A stretch of DNA of 64,000 nucleotides from Labedella populi (GTDB lineage: Bacteria > Actinomycetota > Actinomycetes > Actinomycetales > Microbacteriaceae), in contig NZ_RZNC01000008.1 of the NCBI RefSeq assembly GCF_004078655.1, positions 1 through 64,000 on the forward strand, written 5' to 3'. Positions 24,000 to 32,849 of the stretch are shown here, piece by piece; positions within the stretch are counted from its first letter, which is position 1, and each line of letters starts with the position of its first letter. A model generated the notes under the pieces. It saw nothing but the letters and a program-made list of their open reading frames with translations, did no database searches and had not been told where the DNA came from. A program made the position numbers and the translations under genes.

Positions 24000-25466
24000 A
24001 TGTCCACGTCCACACGGGGTCGAGGCGGAGTGTCGGCGACGCTCGACCGCTTCTTCGAGATCGGTGCACGAGGATCCACGATCGCGACGGAGGTCCGCGG
24101 TGGACTCGTCTCGTTCGTCGCGATGGCGTACATCGTCGTGCTCAATCCGCTCATCATCGGCGGCTTCTCGGCCGACCAGGCGGCGCTCGACGTCAACGAC
24201 GGTTGGCTTCCGGCCGCGCAGGTCGCCGCGGCGACGGCCCTCACGGCCGGTGTCATGACGATCCTGTTCGGCGTCGTGGCCCGACTGCCGTTCGCGCTCG
24301 CCGCGGGACTCGGCATCAACTCGTTCCTCGCCGTCAACGTCGTCGGTCAGGTGACGTGGGCCGAGGCGATGGGGCTCGTCGTGATCAACGGCGTCATCAT
24401 CGTCGTCCTCGCCTCGACGGGCCTGCGGTCGCTCATCTTCGCCGCGGTACCCGCGCAATTGAAGGCGGCGATCACCGTCGGAATCGGCCTCTTCATCGCT
24501 TTCATCGGCCTCGTCGACGCGGGGTTCGTCCGTACCTCGGGCGTCGCCTCCCCGCCCCTGCAGCTCGGCGAGGGCGGGTCGATCATGACTCTCCCGACGG
24601 CGATCTTCGTGATCGGGCTCGTCATCATGGGTGTCCTCGTCGCCCGGCGTGTGAAGGGCGCGCTGCTCATCGGCATCGTCGCGACGACCATCCTCGCGAT
24701 CGTCGCCGAGGCGATCTTCGCGGTCGGTCCGTCGCTCGGGACGAACCCGGCGGGCTGGAACCTCAACACACCCGTGCTGCCGACGACGATCGTCTCCCTG
24801 CCGGACCTCTCGCTCGTGGGGGCGTTCGACCCGTTCGGCGCCTTCTCCCGCATCGGCGCGCTCGCCGCGATCATGATCGTCTTCACGCTCGTGTTCACGA
24901 ACTTCTTCGACGCCATGGGCACGATGACCGGGCTGGCGCGTGGCGCGCGCCTCTCCGACGTCGACGGCACCTTTCCGCGACTGAAGCCGGCTCTCATCGT
25001 CGAGGGCATCGGCGCGATCGCGGGTGGCGCCACCTCGACCTCCTCCAACACGGTCTTCGTCGACTCGGCCGCCGGCATCGGCGAGGGAGCCCGCACGGGG
25101 CTCGCGTCGGTCGTCACGGGCACGCTGTTCCTGCTCTCGATGTTCCTCACGCCACTCACGCAGGTCGTGCCGCTCGAGGTCGCGGCGGCCGCCCTCGTCG
25201 TCGTCGGAACCCTCATGATGGCTCAGGTGTCGGAGATCGACTGGACGGACTTCGGCGTCGCGCTCCCGGCCTTCCTCACGATCACCGTGATGCCCTTCAC
25301 CTACTCGATCGCGAACGGGATCGGCGTCGGCTTCCTCAGCTGGGTGCTCGTGCGCTCCCTCTCGGGCAAGGCCCGCAGTGTGAGTCCGCTCCTGTGGGTC
25401 GTCGCGGCGGGCTTCCTCATCTACTTCGTGCGCGGCCCGATCGAGGCGGCATTCGGCATCGTGTGA
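24000..25466 (+). CDS. Purine (guanine/hypoxanthine/adenine) permease, AzgA-like NCS2
   Basis: This 488-residue polytopic protein is of the AzgA/GhxP branch of NCS2. Markers are VRGGLVSFVAMAYIVVLNP (about 33-51), AAGLGINSFLAVNVVG (about 100-115), FTNFFDAMGTMTGLA (about 298-312) and GGATSTSSNTVFVDSAAGI. AGGAGG precedes the ATG at 24000; the ATG 12 bases upstream (23988) is less well placed. With the divergent uracil permease it forms a nucleobase-salvage uptake locus. The exact purine transported cannot be read from the sequence. Confidence 0.9.
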   Translation: MSTSTRGRGGVSATLDRFFEIGARGSTIATEVRGGLVSFVAMAYIVVLNPLIIGGFSADQAALDVNDGWLPAAQVAAATALTAGVMTILFGVVARLPFALAAGLGINSFLAVNVVGQVTWAEAMGLVVINGVIIVVLASTGLRSLIFAAVPAQLKAAITVGIGLFIAFIGLVDAGFVRTSGVASPPLQLGEGGSIMTLPTAIFVIGLVIMGVLVARRVKGALLIGIVATTILAIVAEAIFAVGPSLGTNPAGWNLNTPVLPTTIVSLPDLSLVGAFDPFGAFSRIGALAAIMIVFTLVFTNFFDAMGTMTGLARGARLSDVDGTFPRLKPALIVEGIGAIAGGATSTSSNTVFVDSAAGIGEGARTGLASVVTGTLFLLSMFLTPLTQVVPLEVAAAALVVVGTLMMAQVSEIDWTDFGVALPAFLTITVMPFTYSIANGIGVGFLSWVLVRSLSGKARSVSPLLWVVAAGFLIYFVRGPIEAAFGIV

Positions 25467-25494
25467 CGGCGCCTCCCACCGCTCCCTGACCGGG

Positions 25495-25860
25495 TCAGGG
25501 CGTGGTCGGAGGCAGGGCGTCCCTGTGCACGTACGCCCACCCGGCGATGCCCGAGGAGAGCGTGACGGCGACGCGCACGTAGTCGTCGACCTCGTACTCG
25601 TCGGCGTTCGCGAGTTCCACCGTGCTCAGCTCGAGGACGGCGCCGGTGACGACGTCCTCCGCCGAGCCGGTCCACGTGAGCGCGGGGTGCACCGCTGTGC
25701 TGCTCACCGCGAGGACGTGTGGATCCGTGATGGTGACGCTCGCAATCCGGAAGCCCGGGAGGCTGTCGTCCGTCGTGGGGACGTCGCGGCCGAAGGTCGC
25801 CTCCTGGACGGCGGGAAGACGCAGCGTGCCGTAGGAGAAGAGGCGCTCGATCGGTTCCAC
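25495..25860 (-). CDS. Gamma-glutamylcyclotransferase-like (AIG2 family) protein
   Basis: This 121-residue protein begins VEPIERLFSYGTLR, the SYGTLR glycine-loop hallmark of the GGCT/AIG2 fold, with a conserved acidic stretch ELSTVELANADEYE near residue 80 that holds the usual catalytic Glu. Members cleave gamma-glutamyl amides or are of unknown activity. The GTG start (25860) lies 7 bases from TAGCAT, so it is leaderless. A longer open frame on this strand runs through the next gene and is not real. Confidence 0.8.
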   Translation of the reverse strand: MEPIERLFSYGTLRLPAVQEATFGRDVPTTDDSLPGFRIASVTITDPHVLAVSSTAVHPALTWTGSAEDVVTGAVLELSTVELANADEYEVDDYVRVAVTLSSGIAGWAYVHRDALPPTTP

Positions 25861-25867
25861 GTCTCCG

Positions 25868-25873
25868 ATGCTA
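25868..25873 (-). promoter_or_regulatory. -10 element TAGCAT (leaderless)
   Basis: On the minus strand TAGCAT lies 7 bases before the GTG at 25860. Confidence 0.5.
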
Positions 25874-25950
25874 TCGACGCCGCCGAGGCGTCCCGAGGGA
25901 CGTCGGCACTCCAGAGTCGTCAGGGCTCCAGCGGCGTCAGGGGCTCCGGC

Positions 25951-25956
25951 TAGTCT
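25951..25956 (+). promoter_or_regulatory. -10 element TAGTCT (leaderless)
   Basis: TAGTCT lies 6 bases before the ATG at 25963. Confidence 0.55.
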
Positions 25957-25962
25957 CGATGC

Positions 25963-26862
25963 ATGTCGAGGATTCAGATGGGCCAGTACCCGCCCGCGCG
26001 ACAGACGATCGTGCACATGAGCGACCCGCATCTCGTCGCGGGAGGGGAACCGCTGTACGGCGTCATCCCGGTCGTCGAGAACCTGCGGGCCGCTCTCGAC
26101 CAGCTCGCCGCCATGAAGATGGAGCCGTCGGCCGTCGTCTTCACGGGCGACCTGACCGACCTCGGTGAGCCGGACGCGTATCGGCGTCTGCGCGAACTCG
26201 TGGAGCCGGCTGTCGAGGCGCTCGGTGCGAAACTGTGCTGGGTGCCCGGCAACCACGACGAGCGTGACGCGATGCGCGTCGGCCTCCTCGACGAGGCGCC
26301 GAGCCTCGCACCGATCGACCGGGCCTGGAACCTCGACGGCCTCCGTCTCATCGGACTCGACACGAGCGTCCCGGGTTTCCATCACGGTGAGCTCTCGCAT
26401 GAGCAGCTCGCGTGGCTCGATGCGGAGCTCCGGCGTCCCGCCGAGCGGGGAACCGTCATCGCACTGCACCACCCGCCCATTCCCACTCCGCAGCCGATGT
26501 TCGACCTGCTCGAACTGCGTGACCAGCACCTTCTCGCCGGTGTCCTCCGCGGGCGCGACGTCCGCGCGATCCTCGGCGGGCACCTGCATTATTCGGCCCA
26601 CGGCACGTTCCACGGCATCCCCGTGTCCGTGTCCGCAGCCACGTGTTACACGATGAATCTCGCGATGCCGCAGCGCGCCGTCAACGGCATGACGGGTGGC
26701 CAGTCGTTCCAGGTGCTGCACGTCTACGACGACACGATCGTCCACAGTGTCGTGCCGCTCGGCGACCACACGACGTTCGACACCTTCGACGACGCGTTCA
26801 TCACGCGCATGGAAGAGCTCACGCCGGAGGAGCGCATCGAGGCGTTCTCGCGCAAGCGCTGA
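25963..26862 (+). CDS. CpdA-like cyclic-nucleotide phosphodiesterase (metallophosphoesterase)
   Basis: This 299-residue calcineurin-like phosphoesterase has the metal-binding blocks in order: MSDPHL (D-x-H), FTGDLTDLG (GD), PGNHDERD (GNHD), then IALHHPP and GGHLHYS (GHxH). The class III CpdA/Rv0805 group shares this layout and hydrolyses 2',3'- or 3',5'-cNMP in vitro. The in vivo substrate is uncertain. The first ATG (25963) sits 6 bases after the TAGTCT hexamer, so the mRNA is predicted leaderless. Confidence 0.88.
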   Translation: MSRIQMGQYPPARQTIVHMSDPHLVAGGEPLYGVIPVVENLRAALDQLAAMKMEPSAVVFTGDLTDLGEPDAYRRLRELVEPAVEALGAKLCWVPGNHDERDAMRVGLLDEAPSLAPIDRAWNLDGLRLIGLDTSVPGFHHGELSHEQLAWLDAELRRPAERGTVIALHHPPIPTPQPMFDLLELRDQHLLAGVLRGRDVRAILGGHLHYSAHGTFHGIPVSVSAATCYTMNLAMPQRAVNGMTGGQSFQVLHVYDDTIVHSVVPLGDHTTFDTFDDAFITRMEELTPEERIEAFSRKR

Positions 26863-26890
26863 CGCGAGCGGGGGATCCCTCGTCCGAGCG

Positions 26891-27343
26891 TTAGCGGTCC
26901 TTCACGTACCGGAAGAGATGCCGCTCGCGAGTGGTGATGAAGGCGAGCGCGGCGCCGGTGAACGCCCAGACGACCGCCGGGGCGACGACGCGACCGGTGA
27001 GCAGCAGCGTCGTCGCGCGATCCGCTGCGGCGCCGCTCGCCGCGAAGACGGACGTGGCCCCGACCGCCACGATCGCGACCGGGATGACCCAAGCGGCGGT
27101 CTCGAGAGCGAGGACCGCGGCGAGCGACCCACGCGGCACCCGCGTGTGCAGCGCCGAGGCGATCGCGACCCGCCGGATGCGCACGGAGACGAAGCCGACG
27201 ACCAGCGCGCCCGCCGCTCCGGCCACCCACGCCATCGAGGTGAGGCGCTGCTCGAAGGCGCGTGCACCATCGAACGAGGTGCCGAGGGTCGTGTTCAACC
27301 GGGAGTACTGCACGTCCGCATCCGCGTCGGCGCGCGGTTGCAC
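26891..27343 (-). CDS. Membrane protein resembling the C-terminal part of an FtsX-type permease
   Basis: This 150-residue frame has three hydrophobic segments (about 37-56, 74-98, 117-138). The cytoplasmic stretch VRIRRVAIASALHTRVPRG after the first one matches the position and charge of the loop in FtsX/MacB permeases. The expected N-terminal helix and large extracytoplasmic domain are missing. The frame stays open upstream for 22 codons back to the stop of the sugar isomerase, but contains no start before GTG 27343, which has no ribosome-binding site. It may be a decayed remnant of an ABC permease or a genuine small protein. Confidence 0.5.
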   Translation of the reverse strand: MQPRADADADVQYSRLNTTLGTSFDGARAFEQRLTSMAWVAGAAGALVVGFVSVRIRRVAIASALHTRVPRGSLAAVLALETAAWVIPVAIVAVGATSVFAASGAAADRATTLLLTGRVVAPAVVWAFTGAALAFITTRERHLFRYVKDR

Positions 27344-27409
27344 GGCGGTGAGGAGGAGGGGAGGGGTATCGTAAAAGGGACTCGGTACTGCCGCTGTGGA
27401 GAACCCGCG

Positions 27410-29044
27410 CTAGATCGCGACGTCCCCCGCGAGGTGGACGTGCACGCCCAGCTCCGCGAAGAACGCGGCCTTCGCGAGCACGGCCTTGTCGGCCGTCTCG
27501 GCGTCAGGCGCATAGACGACCTGGGCGTGGTTCGCCTTGTGGCGGGCCATCATCTGGTCGCGGCTGACGCCGTCGAGCACCGCGTGCATGATGGGCCACT
27601 GCGGGTCCGTCGCGTCGAGGCGACGCTGAGTCTCCTCGGCGGGCAGATCGACGACGTGGCCGCGGCCGAGGTCGACGTGCAGTTCGCCGCCCTCGACGAA
27701 CACGCGGGACCAGACGATCTCTCCCGGCTTCGAGACGCCGCTCAGGGTGCCTCCGCCGAGCGGGAAGAACATCGCCGGCTGCCGCATACTGTAGCTCTTG
27801 TCGTATCCTCCGTTGTGGCTCGCGGGAACGGAGCCGGAGATCTCGAAGACCCAGACGAACTCGCCGTCGTACTCCTCGCCCCACCGCACGTCGTGGAGGG
27901 TGTTCGCGGGGTCGAGGCCCATCGCCGTCCAGATCCGGTTGGTGATGAGCGCGTCGACGGCGACGCCCTCGTCCACCTCGTTGAAGTGGGGCAGCGGCGC
28001 TCCGGCGTAGAGCTCGCGAGCCCCGTCGCGCGAGCGCACCGGCGGCCGCGACACGTTGTTCAGGAGGCCCTCGGCGAGGTCGGACGCCGGGACCATGTCC
28101 TTGAGGCCCTGCTGGTACTGGATGCCGATGGCGTCGACACCGAAGTCGTCTCCCATCCGCAGTGCGGCGATGTACATCTTCAGTTGGCTGTGGACCTGGG
28201 CCGGAGTGAGCTCCGTCTCCTCGTCCTCGCCGAAGTGGAACGTCAGTCCGGCCTCGTCGAGGCAGGCCTTGGCCGCGGCGGCCTCGTCGTCGCTCACACG
28301 ATTCATCTCCGCGAGGAGGGCACTCTGCGACAGCCGCTCCTTGTAGATGCCGATCGCGTTGAGTAGCTCGTCGTCGATGATGGCGTTGTACATGCCCATG
28401 CAGCCCTCGTCGAAGATGCCGATGATGGCCTTGTCCTCGAGGAGCTCCCGGGCGAGGGCCCGGCCGAGTCCGACCTCGTCCGAGGACTCGTCGAGCGACG
28501 GCAGGTCGCGGACATGGCTCGTGTCGTGGGTGATCGATCCGGTCGTGAGCCACTCCTCGAACTTGCCGAGCGCCCACTCGTCGGTGAAGTCCTTGCTCCA
28601 GAGCGACGAGTACACGATGCCGGCCTTCGTGAGGCTTCCCGTGAGGTTCAGGAGCCCGACGAGCCCCGGGAAGTCCCCGGCCCAGTTCGCGACGATGAGG
28701 ATCGGTCCCTCGTGGCTCCGCAGGCCGGCGAGGACGTGGTGGCTGTACTGCCAGACGGCGTCGACGACGACGACCGGAGCGTCCTTCGGGATGTCCCGGA
28801 AGACCTCGATGCCGAGGCGCTGGCTATCGATGAAGCCGTGACCCTTCTCCGGATCGACGCCGTGGGCGCGCTTCACACTCCAGCCGAAGCCGCTGGCGGC
28901 GCGCGTCACATCACCCTCGAATGCCTCCTGCGTCGGCCAGCACTTCGTGTTCGCGGAGAGCCGCAGGTCGCCGGAGGCGACCGAGTAGATCGTCCGTGGT
29001 TCGGCGGTCGGATGCTCGCGGGTGGGGGGAAGGGTGTAGCTCAT
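27410..29044 (-). CDS. Sugar isomerase of the L-fucose/L-arabinose isomerase type
   Basis: This 544-residue protein resembles actinobacterial proteins annotated as fucose isomerase. It has an N-terminal alpha/beta part with VVVVDAVWQYSHHVLAGL (about 85-102) and ILIVANWAGDFPGL, and a middle part with IIGIFDEGCMGMYNAI (about 205-220) and ALRMGDDFGVDAIG. Fucose/arabinose isomerases need divalent metal and interconvert aldose and ketose. I cannot identify metal ligands with certainty. The ATG (29044) has GAGGAG upstream. The LacI gene 170 bases upstream on the same strand and an operator-like palindrome between them suggest local, inducible control. Confidence 0.65.
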   Translation of the reverse strand: MSYTLPPTREHPTAEPRTIYSVASGDLRLSANTKCWPTQEAFEGDVTRAASGFGWSVKRAHGVDPEKGHGFIDSQRLGIEVFRDIPKDAPVVVVDAVWQYSHHVLAGLRSHEGPILIVANWAGDFPGLVGLLNLTGSLTKAGIVYSSLWSKDFTDEWALGKFEEWLTTGSITHDTSHVRDLPSLDESSDEVGLGRALARELLEDKAIIGIFDEGCMGMYNAIIDDELLNAIGIYKERLSQSALLAEMNRVSDDEAAAAKACLDEAGLTFHFGEDEETELTPAQVHSQLKMYIAALRMGDDFGVDAIGIQYQQGLKDMVPASDLAEGLLNNVSRPPVRSRDGARELYAGAPLPHFNEVDEGVAVDALITNRIWTAMGLDPANTLHDVRWGEEYDGEFVWVFEISGSVPASHNGGYDKSYSMRQPAMFFPLGGGTLSGVSKPGEIVWSRVFVEGGELHVDLGRGHVVDLPAEETQRRLDATDPQWPIMHAVLDGVSRDQMMARHKANHAQVVYAPDAETADKAVLAKAAFFAELGVHVHLAGDVAI

Positions 29045-29161
29045 GAGGCGATCTCCTCGGGTCGATATCCGTGTCGGTGTCGATGAGGGACGTGACCTGC
29101 CTCGGCATCCGTCCTCGTCGATGTGATGACCGGCCGTGGTGCGGCCACGATCAGCGTTGCA

Positions 29162-29173
29162 GAAATCGATTTC
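29162..29173. promoter_or_regulatory. LacI-family operator candidate GAAATCGATTTC
   Basis: A perfect 12-bp palindrome with central CG, the usual form of LacI/GalR operators, lies between the lacI-type gene and the isomerase start (118 bases upstream of it). On the minus strand it sits in the spacer after TTGCGT, a possible -35. Confidence 0.65.
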
Positions 29174-29213
29174 AGACGCAAGCGACGGCGGCGCAGAACC
29201 CACTGCGGAGGGC

Positions 29214-30182
29214 TCAGTCGATCGCGGTCGCCTCGAGGACGAGAGTCCTCGGTGCCTGCCGGTCACCGCGGATGCGGGCGAGCAGCATCCGTGCCGCCGA
29301 CGCCCCCAGCTCTCGGGCCGGGAGCGAGACCATCGAGACGCCCGTGGGGGCCGAGGTCGAGAACGGGAGCGCTCCGAAGGATGCGACGCCGATCTCCGGT
29401 GGGTGGATACCGGCGTCCCGGAGCACTCTCAGCGCTCCGACGCTCATGAGGTTGTTCGCGACGAAGACCGCGTCCGGTGGATCTGTGCGCCCGAGCAGGC
29501 GAGCCATCGCCGCGGATCCGCCTTCGACTCGGTAGTCGGCGTGTTCGAGGAGGTCATGGTCCGCACGGAGACCCGCTCGGGACAAGGCGTCGCGCCACCC
29601 GGAGATCCGGGCGACCGACGTCTCGACATCGTCGGGCCCGGCGATGCACGCGATGCGCTCGTAGCCGCGCTCGACGAGGAGTCGCGTCGCGAGCTCGGCG
29701 CCGACGGCGTTGTCGATGGTCACTGCGTCGATCGCCGCACCGTGCGGCACGCGGTCGACCGCGACGACCGCCTTCTGCCGACTGAGAAGGGGGGAGAGAT
29801 CACTCTGGTCGCTCGCGGCGGCGATGATGACGCCGGCCATGTGCTCGGACACGGCGACCTCGAGGTAGTCGGACTCCCGAGTGACGTCGCCATCCGTGTT
29901 GCAGAGGACGACGGAGTAGCCGGCGGCGCGCGCTTCGTCCTCGACACCTCGCGCGAGCGCCGTGAAGTAGGGATTCTCGATGTCCGGGATGACGAGAGCG
30001 ATGATGTCGCTGTTCCGACGGCGGAGCGTCCGCGCCGTCCGATTGGGCACGAACTCGAGTCGAGCGGCCGCGTCTCGCACGACCCGCTCGTTCTCCGGTG
30101 TGACGGTGGTGCCGTTGAAGACGCGCGACACGGTCGCCGGAGAGACACCGGCGAGACGCGCCACGTCGTAGATCGTCGCCAC
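29214..30182 (-). CDS. LacI/GalR-family transcriptional regulator
   Basis: This 322-residue regulator has the LacI N-terminal helix-turn-helix MATIYDVARLAGVSPATVSR, followed by the hinge region (NRTARTLRRR), which inserts into the minor groove of CG-centred operators. The effector-binding domain follows with IALVIPDIENPYFTALARGVE, VVAVDRVP, and TIDNAVGAELATRLL, typical of periplasmic sugar-binding-protein-like folds. It lies just upstream of, and on the same strand as, the sugar isomerase, so it most likely represses that gene through the palindrome at 29162. The inducer is unknown. Confidence 0.92.
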   Translation of the reverse strand: MATIYDVARLAGVSPATVSRVFNGTTVTPENERVVRDAAARLEFVPNRTARTLRRRNSDIIALVIPDIENPYFTALARGVEDEARAAGYSVVLCNTDGDVTRESDYLEVAVSEHMAGVIIAAASDQSDLSPLLSRQKAVVAVDRVPHGAAIDAVTIDNAVGAELATRLLVERGYERIACIAGPDDVETSVARISGWRDALSRAGLRADHDLLEHADYRVEGGSAAMARLLGRTDPPDAVFVANNLMSVGALRVLRDAGIHPPEIGVASFGALPFSTSAPTGVSMVSLPARELGASAARMLLARIRGDRQAPRTLVLEATAID

Positions 30183-30283
30183 AGGGTCGTCCTTCCGTCC
30201 GGTCGCCTCACTCTAACGACCACGCCGTTCACGGTCCTCTCCACACGCTCGTGCGCGATCCCGGCGCCGGAAGTGCCCCCGGC

Positions 30284-30289
30284 TAGACT
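30284..30289 (+). promoter_or_regulatory. -10 element TAGACT upstream of aspA
   Basis: TAGACT lies 34 bases before an in-frame ATG (30324) and 130 bases before the preferred aspA start. Confidence 0.4.
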
Positions 30290-30419
30290 CGGAGGCGTCC
30301 CGCCACGAGCATCGACACCGGCAATGGAGCCAACCGTGACCCACACCCCGAGCGCGACGGCCGCGCGCGCTGCCACCGCAGTGCCGCCCGTCTCGACGAA
30401 CCCCTTCGGCAGCGAAACG

Positions 30420-31904
30420 ATGACAGACACTGAAGCGACGTACGACCACCGAGCGACCGCGCGGGAAACCCGGCTCGAGACCGACTCGCTCGGCTCGCTC
30501 GAGATCCCGGCCGACGCCTACTGGGGCATCCACACCGCCCGCGCCCTCTCGAACTTCCCCATCTCGAAGCGGCCCATCTCGGTGTACCCGGACCTCGTGG
30601 TCGCGCTCGCCTCGATCAAACAGGCCGCCGCGCGGACGAATGCCGACCTCGGCGTCCTCGACGCGGGGAAGGCCGAGCTCATCGACCGGGCCTGTCAACT
30701 CGTCATCGACGGCCGGTTCCACGACGAGTTCGTGACCGGTGTCATTCAGGGCGGTGCCGGTACCTCGACGAACATGAACGCGAACGAGGTCATCACCAAC
30801 GTCGCGCTCGAGCTCGCGGGCCGCCCCAAGGGCGACTACGCCTTCCTCTCGCCGTACGATCACACGAACCGCAGCCAGAGCACGAACGATGTCTACCCCA
30901 CCGCCATCAAGATCGCGCTCGCATTCGCGCTGCGCCACCTCCTCGACGAGCTCGAACAGCTCCGTGCCTCCTTCGCGGCGAAGGCCGTCGAGTTCCGCCA
31001 CGTGCTCAAGGTGGGTCGCACCCAGTTGCAGGACGCCGTTCCCATGACGCTCGGCCAGGAGTTCCACGGGTTCGCGACGACGCTCGGCGAGGATCACGCG
31101 CGTCTGTCCGAGACGCTCTGGCTGCTTGCCGAAGTCAACCTCGGCGCCACGGCGATCGGGACGGGAATCACCGCGGACCCGCGCTACGCCGCGTCCGTCG
31201 TGACGCACCTCAACGAGATCACGGGCCTTCGGCTCGAGACGGCACCCGACCTCATCGAGTCGACGAGTGACGCGGGCGGATTCATGTCGTTCAGCGGGAC
31301 GCTCAAGCGATCGGCCATCAAGCTGTCGAAGATCTGCAACGACCTCCGTCTGCTGTCGAGCGGGCCGCAGGCGGGTTTCGGCGAGATCAACCTGCCGCCG
31401 CGGCAGGCGGGGTCGAGCATCATGCCGGGCAAGGTGAATCCGGTCATTCCGGAGGTCGTCAATCAGGTCGCGTTCTCCGTGGTCGGAGCCGACATGACGG
31501 TGACGATGGCGGCGGAGGCCGGCCAGCTGCAGCTCAACGCGTTCGAACCGGTCATCGCCCACTCGCTCCTGCAGTCCGTCACGTGGCTCGCGCAGGCCTG
31601 CTGGACCCTGCGTGTCAATTGCGTGGATGGCATCACGGCGAACGAGGAACGACTCGGGACCATGGTCGGCAGCTCCGTCGGCGTCATCACGGCGCTCACC
31701 CCGTTCATCGGTTACACCGCGGCCGCCGCGCTCGCGAAGACCGCTCTGCTCACGGGTCGGAACGTCGCAGACCTCGTGGTCGAGGCCGACCTGATGTCGC
31801 GTGACGAGGTCGAGAAGCAGTTGTCGCCCGCTCGTCTGTCGGGGCTCGAGGCCACGACGATGGCCATCCCCGTCATCGACGTCGACGCGGCCACGTCCGA
31901 CTGA
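30420..31904 (+). CDS. aspA: Aspartate ammonia-lyase
   Basis: This 494-residue fumarase/aspartase-superfamily enzyme interconverts aspartate with fumarate and ammonia. Signatures are GGAGTSTNMNANEV (about 117-130), the HTN/STNDVYPT segment and the superfamily loop GSSIMPGKVNPVIPE (about 336-350). LGSLEIPADAYWGIHTARAL at the N-terminus aligns with known aspartases. Start choice is uncertain: ATG 30420 fits family length, but GTG 30336 has GGAG at good spacing and the intervening 84 bases are G/C-rich at third positions, so an N-terminal extension of 28-32 residues is possible. It converges with a fumarylacetoacetase-family gene. Confidence 0.92.
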   Translation: MTDTEATYDHRATARETRLETDSLGSLEIPADAYWGIHTARALSNFPISKRPISVYPDLVVALASIKQAAARTNADLGVLDAGKAELIDRACQLVIDGRFHDEFVTGVIQGGAGTSTNMNANEVITNVALELAGRPKGDYAFLSPYDHTNRSQSTNDVYPTAIKIALAFALRHLLDELEQLRASFAAKAVEFRHVLKVGRTQLQDAVPMTLGQEFHGFATTLGEDHARLSETLWLLAEVNLGATAIGTGITADPRYAASVVTHLNEITGLRLETAPDLIESTSDAGGFMSFSGTLKRSAIKLSKICNDLRLLSSGPQAGFGEINLPPRQAGSSIMPGKVNPVIPEVVNQVAFSVVGADMTVTMAAEAGQLQLNAFEPVIAHSLLQSVTWLAQACWTLRVNCVDGITANEERLGTMVGSSVGVITALTPFIGYTAAAALAKTALLTGRNVADLVVEADLMSRDEVEKQLSPARLSGLEATTMAIPVIDVDAATSD

Positions 31905-31917
31905 GTCGGAATCGGAA

Positions 31918-32799
31918 TCAGAGCATGCGGCAGTGCGTCGTCAACTCTCCGATGCCGTCGATCGCCACCGTCACGGTCGAACCGTCCTGGAGGAACACCT
32001 GCGGATCGCGGGAGTAGCCGGCGCCTCCCGGGCTTCCCGTCGAGATGAGCGTGCCGGGAAGGAGCGTCGTGCTTCCCGAGATGTGCGCGATGAGGCGTGC
32101 GACGCTCCGGACCATGAGCGCTGTCGACGAGTCCTGGAGGGTGCGGCCGTCGAGCACCGTCGTCACGTGCAGGTCCTGGGGGTCGGGGACCTCGTCCTTT
32201 GTGACGACGACGGGACCGGTCGGCGTGAAGCCGTCGAACGACTTGCACCGCGTCCACTGCGTCTCGGAGTACTGGATGTTACGGGCGGTGATGTCGTTGA
32301 CGACCGTGTAGCCCCAGACGTAATCGAGCGCGTCCTCCTCGCTCACGTTGCGGGCGGGCGTTCCGATGATCACGCCGAGTTCTGCCTCGTAGTCGACCTG
32401 CTCGCTCAACTCGCGCGGCCACGAAGTCGTGTGATCGTGGCCCGTGAGCGAGTTCGGCCACAACGTGAACAGGGTCGGCGCCTGATCCGTCTTGAGGTTG
32501 AGCTCGGAGGAGTGGGCGGAGTAGTTGAGGCCGACGGCGATGACGACGGGCGGCTCGAGAACGGCCGAGGCGTGCTCGAGCTCGGCGAGCGGGGTCGGCT
32601 CCAGCCCCGATGATGTCGCGTTGCCGACGTAGGCGCGTACGCGTGCGAGTTCGTCGTCGCCACTGGAGATGAGGTCCTGGAGCGTGACCGGCGCATCCTC
32701 GAGGATGTCGTCGAGGAAGATCGCGCCGCCCTCGACGACGACGGCGAGCCGAACTCCGGCGTCGGGCTGGGCAGGGGAGCTGAGGTGGGCGAACTTCAC
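31918..32799 (-). CDS. Fumarylacetoacetate hydrolase family protein
   Basis: This 293-residue protein has the FAH C-terminal fold: GLNYSAHSSE, the metal-binding acidic pair in DYEAELGVIIG (about 150-160), GYTVVNDITARNIQ and GTLISTGSPGGAG. Relatives include acylpyruvate hydrolases, oxaloacetate decarboxylases and homoprotocatechuate pathway enzymes; which applies here is unknown. The start is GTG (32799) with TAGCCT 6 bases upstream, so it is leaderless. It is 13 bases from aspA, end to end, and may act on C4 dicarboxylate metabolism, but the genes are convergent, not an operon. Confidence 0.88.
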   Translation of the reverse strand: MKFAHLSSPAQPDAGVRLAVVVEGGAIFLDDILEDAPVTLQDLISSGDDELARVRAYVGNATSSGLEPTPLAELEHASAVLEPPVVIAVGLNYSAHSSELNLKTDQAPTLFTLWPNSLTGHDHTTSWPRELSEQVDYEAELGVIIGTPARNVSEEDALDYVWGYTVVNDITARNIQYSETQWTRCKSFDGFTPTGPVVVTKDEVPDPQDLHVTTVLDGRTLQDSSTALMVRSVARLIAHISGSTTLLPGTLISTGSPGGAGYSRDPQVFLQDGSTVTVAIDGIGELTTHCRML

Positions 32800-32805
32800 G
32801 CTTCT

Positions 32806-32811
32806 AGGCTA
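32806..32811 (-). promoter_or_regulatory. -10 element TAGCCT (leaderless)
   Basis: On the minus strand TAGCCT lies 6 bases before the GTG at 32799. Confidence 0.55.
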
Positions 32812-32849
32812 GCTGTTCGGCCGCGTGCGGAGCGGTCGCCGACCCGGAA

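Noticed and set aside
25484-25500. CCCTGACC-G-GGTCAGGG as a terminator
   Set aside because: The inner loop would be one base unless pairs open, it overlaps a stop codon, and it lacks a U-tract.
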